Assembly (NCBI RefSeq): GCF_039503195.1
Contig: NZ_JBCJKP010000001.1
Location: forward strand, 4,464,001-4,528,000
DNA from: Streptomyces mirabilis
GTDB taxonomy: Bacteria; Actinomycetota; Actinomycetes; Streptomycetales; Streptomycetaceae
DNA length: 64,000 bases
Direction of reading: 5' to 3'
Of the stretch, positions 58,727-64,000 are shown piece after piece; the first letter of the stretch is position 1, and each line of letters opens with the position of its first letter. The translations under genes and the position numbers were made by a program. The notes below the pieces were generated by a model that was not told the DNA's origin, searched no databases, and saw nothing but the letters and a program-made list of their open reading frames with translations.

Positions 58727-60460
58727 TCACCCCCGCCGGGTGCTTCGCACGACCCTGACGGCCGGCCAGGCCAGCAGCGCCCCGACAGCCCACAGGAAGA
58801 CGGTGAGACCGGCCCATTCCCCGGTGCTGGTCTCCGGGTCCGAGGCGCCGAAGACGGTGTACGAGAGCGCCAGGAGGGACCAGAGTCCCGCGAGGAGCCC
58901 GAAGATGACGAGCATCGCCGTCTGCCCGCCGGTACGCCGCGCCGACGCCTTGCGCTGAGCCTGCTGACCCGCACCGGATCCTCCGGCCTGCCCCGCCGAA
59001 GCGGCACCCCCCTGCCGCCGCTGCTGCTGTTGCCGTTGACGGGGCGGCAACTGCACCACCGCGCTCGGATGCACCGCCGCGTCGATGGTCGCCATGGTGT
59101 GTGCGTCGATCCCGTACTCCCCCGGCTCCACCTCCACCGACAGGCCGTCGGTGCCGATGAGCCGGCGCCCGCCGTCGGGCCAGCTGAGCAGGGCGGCGCA
59201 CGCGCGATAGAGCACGGTGGCCGCCTCGCCACCCGCCGTCAGACTGACCCCCTCGCCCCCGACGACCATGGCCGGCCCGTCCTTGCGTACGGCCTCGAAC
59301 CGCGTGCCCGTGACGGCGTACGACGACGTGGTCGGGGCCGCCGTGTACCCGGCCCAGTCGGCCCGGTGCCCCGAGGGAGCCTGCAGCAACGCCGTCCCGG
59401 CGGCCTCCAGCGCCACCGCGTGCACATGCTGCGGTGTCATCGCCCACAGCTCGGCGCGCAGTTCGTCGAGCCCGCGCGGCGGACGGTGGGCGAGCAGTTC
59501 CTCCGCCGCGCCCGGCAGCCGCCGTACGGCCGCGTCGGGCGCGGTCAGCGTGGCGTCGCTGCGCCCGCGTACGGCCTCCAGGTCGGCCTGCGCGATCCGG
59601 CCGACCTGGAGGCCCGCGAGTACGTCGACGAACCCGCCGAGGACCGCGTCCTGCTTGGCGGGCAGCGCGTCCGCGAAGGCGGTGACGGTCGCGAAACCGT
59701 CCCGGCGGGAGGTGTAGTCGCTGGCCGCCGTGTAGGAGTAGCCGCCCTCCTGGCGCAGGGAGCGGGAGAGGGCGCGTTCCAGGACACCTGCGTAGAGCCG
59801 GGCGGCGGTGGTGTCGGTGACGACGGCGTCGAGCAGGACGCCGCCCTTGCCGTCGGAGAAGTAGGCGGGGGCGGTGGGGAGGGCTGAGGTGACGGCGGGC
59901 ATCGGGCGCCGCCGACCGGCGGGCAGTTTGAGCGACAGCCCGGCCGGCAGCCGCTCCCCCGCGATCCACAGCACGGCGTTGTCCCGGGTGAACCAGGTCC
60001 CGGCCCATTCCCGTACGTCGTCCGGCCGCAACCCCCGTACGCCCCACTCCGGATAGCTGACCAGCCCGTACCCCTGGGCCCCGTAGCGCCACAGCGGCAG
60101 TTGTCCGGGCTCCCGGCCGGCCTCCTCGGTGCGCAGGATCTCCTTCTCGGTCTCCAGCCGTTCCATGGGCAGATCGAGGAGGGAGGTGCACACGCCGTCG
60201 AGGTAGGCGACGATCTCGTGCTCGGCGCCCTCCACGTGGAAGTGTGTGAACGCGGCCTTGGTCGCGCCGTTGAAGTGGTAGTCGGCCAGGCCCTGGCGGT
60301 GCAGCGCCAGGTGCTCCACCAGGTGGGTGATCCCGGCCCCGGCGAGCGTCTCGTCGGCGACGCCGACGCGGAAGACCAGTCCGGCACGCATCGGCCCGGC
60401 GGCGTACGCGAAGAGGGTGGGTATGCCGTCGACCTCGGTGTGATGGATGCCCTGGCTCAT
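58727..60460 (-). CDS. M16-family (insulinase-like) membrane protein
   Basis: A 577-residue protein whose N-terminal half resembles M16 peptidases. The inverted zinc motif HLVEH is at 46-50, and a Glu-rich stretch ETEKEILRTEE (103-113) could supply the third ligand. The second M16 half follows (ADLEAVRGRSDAT). About 455-515 is a Gln/Arg low-complexity linker, and two transmembrane helices (about 517-539 and 549-571) end the protein. M16 enzymes are rarely membrane-anchored at the C-terminus. ATG 60460 follows AGAGG. Upstream of a TPR-like gene on the same strand. Confidence 0.72.
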   Translation of the reverse strand: MSQGIHHTEVDGIPTLFAYAAGPMRAGLVFRVGVADETLAGAGITHLVEHLALHRQGLADYHFNGATKAAFTHFHVEGAEHEIVAYLDGVCTSLLDLPMERLETEKEILRTEEAGREPGQLPLWRYGAQGYGLVSYPEWGVRGLRPDDVREWAGTWFTRDNAVLWIAGERLPAGLSLKLPAGRRRPMPAVTSALPTAPAYFSDGKGGVLLDAVVTDTTAARLYAGVLERALSRSLRQEGGYSYTAASDYTSRRDGFATVTAFADALPAKQDAVLGGFVDVLAGLQVGRIAQADLEAVRGRSDATLTAPDAAVRRLPGAAEELLAHRPPRGLDELRAELWAMTPQHVHAVALEAAGTALLQAPSGHRADWAGYTAAPTTSSYAVTGTRFEAVRKDGPAMVVGGEGVSLTAGGEAATVLYRACAALLSWPDGGRRLIGTDGLSVEVEPGEYGIDAHTMATIDAAVHPSAVVQLPPRQRQQQQRRQGGAASAGQAGGSGAGQQAQRKASARRTGGQTAMLVIFGLLAGLWSLLALSYTVFGASDPETSTGEWAGLTVFLWAVGALLAWPAVRVVRSTRRG

Positions 60461-60493
60461 CGTCTGCCTCTGCCTGTCTTGTGCGGCATCCGC

Positions 60494-61447
60494 TCAGCCT
60501 CTTCCGAGGGCGGCGGAACGGTGTTTGACGTACGCGTCCGCGGGCTTGCCGAGGTAACTCCACGGGTACTCGGAGGCCAGGTTGCCCAGGGCGCGGAAGT
60601 GTGCGGCGGCGCGTGCGGTGTCGCCGATCAGCGAGAAGAGCGCGGCAAAGACGCCCTGGATGGTGACCCACCCGTACGCGGGTCGGTAGTGCGGGTGCAG
60701 GACGGACCGTTCGGCGGCCTCGACGAGTTCGGCGTGGACGTGGGACTGGCGCAGATAGTCGGTCCGCTCATTCCCCGCGGACGGCAGATCGAGCCAGCGC
60801 TCCAGGTGCGCCTCCGCCACCAGACCACCACTGAGCGACCCTTCGGGCGAGTTGAGCAGGCACTCGCGGGCGAACCCGTGTGCCGCCTCCCAGCTCCCGC
60901 TCCACTTGGGACACAGCTGCTGGAGCAGCCGGGCCTGCCCGGTCAAGTGGTGCGGGTGGTACGCGGCCAGTCGGTCGTACCTCCGCCGCGCCTCGTTCTG
61001 CCCGAGCTGCAGCCCCATGGCCGTGGTCAGGCGCGCGGCCCAGGCCGCGTCGTGGGACGGGTCGAGGGCGGTGGCCCGGATGAGCAGTTGCTCGGCCTGC
61101 CGCAGGTGCTCGTGCAGCTGCCGGAACTGTTCCCGGCTGACGTGCTCGGCGCGCGCGCTGCTCCGGATCTCCCAGCCGATCTCGATCTCGCGGGTCCCGA
61201 GCGTCGTGAGGGCCAGTACGTCGTCGGGGGCGGCGGCGACGAGTTCCCGCAGGAAGTGCTCGACGCCGGGCACCTCGGCGACGACCCGGACGAGGAACGC
61301 CCGGTCGGTGCCCTGCGGCAGCCCGTCGGCGTACCGCCGGATTCCCGCCCAGTCCCGCGCGGCGGTGGCCTGCCGCAGCCAGCCGACCTCGGGGAAGGCG
61401 GAGGCGAGTTCGAAGTCGGGGGGTGGGAGGGATGCGTCGGTCGACAT
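60494..61447 (-). CDS. Hypothetical helical (TPR-like) protein
   Basis: A 317-residue cytoplasmic protein rich in paired helices (HLRQAEQLLIRATALDPSHDAAWAARL in part; GQNEARRRYDRLAAYHPHHLTGQARLLQQL in part; HFRALGNLASEYPW), a pattern typical of TPR/solenoid proteins. Acidic N-terminus. ATG 61447 with a weak ribosome site. Separated from the M16-like gene by 33 bp, so the two probably form an operon. No function recognised. Confidence 0.6.
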   Translation of the reverse strand: MSTDASLPPPDFELASAFPEVGWLRQATAARDWAGIRRYADGLPQGTDRAFLVRVVAEVPGVEHFLRELVAAAPDDVLALTTLGTREIEIGWEIRSSARAEHVSREQFRQLHEHLRQAEQLLIRATALDPSHDAAWAARLTTAMGLQLGQNEARRRYDRLAAYHPHHLTGQARLLQQLCPKWSGSWEAAHGFARECLLNSPEGSLSGGLVAEAHLERWLDLPSAGNERTDYLRQSHVHAELVEAAERSVLHPHYRPAYGWVTIQGVFAALFSLIGDTARAAAHFRALGNLASEYPWSYLGKPADAYVKHRSAALGRG

Positions 61448-61542
61448 GGAGCGGATGGTAAGTGGCGGGTTGGAGACGGTTTTCGCCCAGGTGTGGGGAG
61501 GTTGTGGGAACACAAGGCCCAAACAGCGCATACGGGCACCGC

Positions 61543-61595
61543 CTTGACCATGCGATGACTGATCTTGACCGTGTCATGACTCGAACTTGAGTTCG
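61543..61595. promoter_or_regulatory. 21-bp direct repeat and palindrome in a divergent gap
   Basis: Two related 21-bp units (61543-61563, 61564-61584), both beginning CTTGACC and sharing an ATGACT core, run into the dyad CGAACT-tg-AGTTCG (61582-61595). All sit between the divergent TPR-like gene and the bPH-like gene. The repeated TTGACC could also be -35 elements. Confidence 0.4.
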
Positions 61596-61705
61596 CCTTG
61601 TGTGAGGTGACCTCTCGCCTTGCCCCTGGCTTGGAACAATCCATGCGACCGCTGTCACCGCCACCTCTTCGCCACTCTCACCCCACCGTCACCAGGAGCC
61701 CACCC

Positions 61706-62149
61706 GTGGCACTCAACGCCCGTCGCGCCAGACAACTGCTCGAGATCTCGGCCCCCTTGCTGCTCCAGGGCGAGCAGGTCGAACTCACGAGCCTGGCCGG
61801 CATCGGAACGGTCTCGGTGCGCAAGCAGGCCCTCACCGCGGCGGTGGTCGGCGTACTCAGCGCGGGAACGGTGATGGCGACGGTCACCCCGCGCCCGATG
61901 TATCTCGTCCTGACGAACCAGCGGATCCTGTTCTTCGACGGCAACCGCGGCGGCAAGCCGGGCAAGCTGCTGATGAACCTCCCGCGCCCGTACGTCACCG
62001 CGAGCGCGCCCAAGAAGACCTTCCTCGGCCTCAAGGTGGTCACCCACCTGACCGTCGAGGGCCAGGAGGGCGCCCTCAAGGTCGACTTCCCGGTCCAGAC
62101 CCGCACCGACGGCCACCGCTTCGCGACGGCCCTGCCGGTGACGCGCTGA
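61706..62149 (+). CDS. Small membrane-associated protein with PH-like domain
   Basis: A 147-residue protein: one hydrophobic segment (about 33-55, LTAAVVGVLSAGTVMATVTP in part), then YLVLTNQRILFFDGNRGGKPGKLLMNLPR, resembling the start of a bacterial PH/YdbS-like domain. The GTG at 61706 follows AGGAG by seven bases. No further recognition. Divergent from the TPR-like gene. Confidence 0.55.
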   Translation: MALNARRARQLLEISAPLLLQGEQVELTSLAGIGTVSVRKQALTAAVVGVLSAGTVMATVTPRPMYLVLTNQRILFFDGNRGGKPGKLLMNLPRPYVTASAPKKTFLGLKVVTHLTVEGQEGALKVDFPVQTRTDGHRFATALPVTR

Positions 62150-62262
62150 CGCGCCTCTCCCTCGTCGGTTCGCGACATAGACCTGCGGCATAGTCACTCG
62201 AACGGCTGAACCGACCCCAAGCCGCCCCGCCGGAAAGCATCCGAGTCACTACCTTCCGTCAC

Positions 62263-62472
62263 ATGGTCAGCTCAACGCTTGAGGCGATGCATCAGATCTT
62301 CAGGGAGGACCCGGAGCTGTTCGCCCGAGCCCTCCCGAAAGCGGGCATGCGGCGCGTTGACGCATTGTCGCCGAGGGAACCGGTCGGGACCCTTTCCCCG
62401 CGGCCCCTCCCCCACCCATGGATGCAGTCGGTCGTGTCAGTACCCGCCGTTAGTGTCACAACCCATGAGTGA
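62263..62472 (+). pseudogene. Decayed fragment of a multicopy streptomycete hypothetical family
   Basis: The frame from ATG 62263 begins MVSSTLEAMHQIFREDPELFARAL, close to the common N-terminus of a large family of Streptomyces hypothetical proteins (normally about 200-300 residues, with an RRVDT segment). Here it breaks after about 28 residues, resumes with RRVDALS and runs out after 69 codons. It looks like a truncated, internally deleted remnant. It overlaps the start of the GNAT gene by eight bases. Confidence 0.55.
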
Positions 62473-62950
62473 TCAACGGCATGAGGTGATCGTCCGCAGG
62501 GCCGAACAAACCGACATCGACGGGCTTGTCGCCCGCAGCAGCGCGCTGTTCGCCGAGGACGACGGTGCCCGCGACCCGGGCGTCGACATCAACTGGCCAC
62601 GCAAGCACGGACCGCAGCGCTTCTCGTCCGGCCTGACGGACCCGGGCCGGCTGCTCCTTGTCGCCGATGGCGACGACGGCGAAGTGGTCGGCTGTCTCGC
62701 GGGCACGCTGGTGGAGCCCTCCGCGATGAAACCGGTGAAGGTCGCGACGCTGGTGAGCAGGTATGTGCGACCCGCATACCGGCGCGATCGGATCGGCGGA
62801 CGCATGGTCGACGCATTCCGGGCCTGGGCAAAGGAATCGGGCGCCGGATCGGCACAGGTGACGGCCTGTGCGACCAACGCCGAGGCCATCCGTTTCTACG
62901 AGCGCAACGGCTTCGCGTCCCAGTCGGTGACCCTGGAAGCGGCTCTGTAG
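62465..62950 (+). CDS. GNAT-family N-acetyltransferase
   Basis: A 161-residue acetyltransferase. RRAEQTDIDGLVARSSALF (start of fold), LLLVADGDDGEVVGCLAG, the acetyl-CoA region YVRPAYRRDRIGGRMVDAF (the usual R-x-x-G-x-G reads RRDRIGGRM), and ATNAEAIRFYERNGF near the end. Substrate unknown. No ribosome site before ATG 62465; TAGTGT just upstream could be a -10 of a leaderless transcript. Confidence 0.82.
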   Translation: MSDQRHEVIVRRAEQTDIDGLVARSSALFAEDDGARDPGVDINWPRKHGPQRFSSGLTDPGRLLLVADGDDGEVVGCLAGTLVEPSAMKPVKVATLVSRYVRPAYRRDRIGGRMVDAFRAWAKESGAGSAQVTACATNAEAIRFYERNGFASQSVTLEAAL

Positions 62951-63055
62951 CCGGCGTCACAGAAACGCTCGAACACGGCACGCCACAAGGGAACACCGCG
63001 TCACAGCTCCGCTACACGGACCCACCACGCCTCCGTGAACGTCAGCATCTCCGGC

Positions 63056-63583
63056 ATGCACCGAACCTTCACAACCGCGTCCGTCGTCGCCCTCCTGCTC
63101 TCCCTGACCGCGTGCGGCGGCGGCAACGCCCCCTCGAACTCCACGACCGACGCCCACGAACCCGCCAGGCCCGGCACGCTCGCGGGCAAACCACTCACCG
63201 CCCGCGCCGCGTTCCAGAAGATGTCCACGACGGTGCCCACGGCGAACCTCACCGGCACCGTGACCGCCGAGAACGACCCGAACCACCTGCTCGGCCGCCC
63301 CCACGAATACACGTCGAAAGTCACGTTCTCGGACAGCTGGGTACCAGCCGTCCAGGTCACCGGCGCGGACCCCGGCGACGTCGAACGCGGCGGCGCCATC
63401 GAGGCGTTCGCCAACCCGGCGGACGCCAAGGCACGCGCGGCGTACATCCGCGGCGTGGCCAAGTCCCTCCCGGCCCTGGCCGAGTACGACTACGTCCACG
63501 GCTCGGTACTCGTACGCGTCTCCCACTACCTCACCCCGAAGCAGGCCGCACAGTACGAGTCGGCCGCGGCCACTCTCGACTGA
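63056..63583 (+). CDS. Small lipoprotein of unknown function
   Basis: A 175-residue secreted lipoprotein: signal peptide with lipobox LTAC (about 17-20), acidic/Ser linker, then a single domain (TANLTGTVTAENDPNHLLGRPHEYTSKVTF in part, AYIRGVAKSLPALAEYDYVHGSVLVRVSHYLTPKQAAQY in part). Unusual in having no further cysteine. ATG 63056 is preferred to GTG 63035 because it gives a normal signal peptide; neither has a good ribosome site. No family recognised. Confidence 0.7.
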   Translation: MHRTFTTASVVALLLSLTACGGGNAPSNSTTDAHEPARPGTLAGKPLTARAAFQKMSTTVPTANLTGTVTAENDPNHLLGRPHEYTSKVTFSDSWVPAVQVTGADPGDVERGGAIEAFANPADAKARAAYIRGVAKSLPALAEYDYVHGSVLVRVSHYLTPKQAAQYESAAATLD

Positions 63584-63634
63584 ACCCCGGCGGAACTCCC
63601 ACAACGCGGCGCCAAGGTGGTCGTCGGGGTTCAG
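63580..63634. terminator. Spaced inverted repeat after the lipoprotein gene
   Basis: CTGAACCCCG (63580-63589) and CGGGGTTCAG (63625-63634) are perfect complements with a 35-nt loop, covering the stop codon. Possible terminator or mRNA 3' end structure between convergent genes. Confidence 0.45.
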
Positions 63635-63727
63635 AAGGCACTCCCCTCGCGGGGCCGTTCTCCTGGCCTCGCCCCAGGAACAGTGGAGCCAAGCGCGGCA
63701 GCCGGCGCCGCGTCGGTCCGGCGATGC

Positions 63728-64000
63728 TCACTGTTCGACCCATGTGTACCGAGCCCACACCGCTTCCCGGTCCTCGGCCTCCAAGAGGACCCGGACGCCC
63801 ATCGGCCGGGGCAGGAGACACCCCTTTGGCCAGGTGATCTCCCCGTCGCCGACGAGAATCACGGTCTCGTCGGAGTCGTCGAGATCTGCAAGTTGTAGAA
63901 CGTCCGGTCCCTGAGCCTCGTGACGGTGGAGAACTCCGGCTCCACGGTCACGATGACGCAGTCGTCCTCCGTATCGGCCAGAGTCAGGCCGATGGACGCA
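63728..64000 (-). CDS. 3' end of a cut-off hypothetical gene, possibly frameshifted
   Basis: Continues beyond the window. On the minus strand one frame gives ADTEDDCVIVTVEPEFST, TRLRDRTFYNLQI up to about 63890 and stops at 63859. The adjacent frame then gives DLDDSDETVILVGDGEITWP, RPMGVRVLLEAEDREAVW and stops at 63728. Each half looks like coding sequence, so either one gene has a frameshift near 63880 or only one frame is real. No family recognised. Confidence 0.4.
   Translation of the reverse strand, partial: CVHRPDSGRYGGRLRHRDRGAGVLHRHEAQGPDVLQLADLDDSDETVILVGDGEITWPKGCLLPRPMGVRVLLEAEDREAVWARYTWVEQ

Overview
The window is chromosomal DNA from a high-GC actinomycete, almost certainly Streptomyces. 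Reasons: a sigma/anti-sigma/anti-anti-sigma partner-switching set, many ATGA or GTGA overlaps with AGGAGG-type ribosome binding sites, a UUA-reading leucyl tRNA (bldA), Rpf cell-wall hydrolases preceded by a ydaO-type (c-di-AMP) leader, and a gene order (sigI, hut genes, cystathionine beta-synthase, thiolase, pobA, bldA, ABC exporter, cfa, ndh, ppx, divIC-like, eno, rpf, CYP107U1-like P450, mazG) that I recognise from the S. coelicolor SCO3066-SCO3110 stretch. That comparison is from memory. No phage, IS element, CRISPR array or rRNA was seen.

Layout. 1-5 kb: sortase-anchored surface protein, prsI/arsI/sigI partner-switching set and a membrane-anchored RICIN protein with a sigma-like N-terminus. 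5-10.5 kb: histidine utilisation operon hutU - M20 hydrolase - hutF - hutI on the minus strand. 10.6-25.4 kb: a metabolic and regulatory stretch with a frameshifted fold-III PLP decarboxylase, three roadblock/LC7 genes plus a DUF4388-like gene, an unusual ammonia-lyase coupled to an RpiR regulator, an osmoprotectant ABC transporter, a LacI regulator beside an amidohydrolase/cysteine-dioxygenase pair, and a Tat-exported carbonic anhydrase. 25.4-36.3 kb: conserved core genes (cystathionine beta-synthase, SGNH hydrolase, thiolase, BI-1, pobA) and a large secreted protein. 36.7 kb: bldA. 37-51.6 kb: ABC exporter, cfa, ndh with Rex-like sites, ppx, DUF501, divIC-like, eno, two rpf genes, P450. 51.8-64 kb: leaderless flavohaemoglobin carrying a TTA codon, mazG, envelope lipoproteins, M16-like membrane protein, GNAT, and a cut-off gene at the right edge.

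How the parts work together. The hut operon converts urocanate towards glutamate through HutF (formiminoglutamate deiminase). Its M20 hydrolase sits where an N-formylglutamate hydrolase would be expected. bldA links the window to development: the only TTA codon I found in any called gene is in the flavohaemoglobin. The rpf pair, the divIC-like gene and eno form a growth and germination neighbourhood under second-messenger control.

Non-coding content is unusually rich. There are many tandem repeat blocks with periods of 7, 10, 13, 16, 21, 22 and 30 bp, a dispersed repeat of about 40 bp found five times, and a hairpin-rich convergent gap at 25.84-26.32 kb holding a multibranched RNA-like element.
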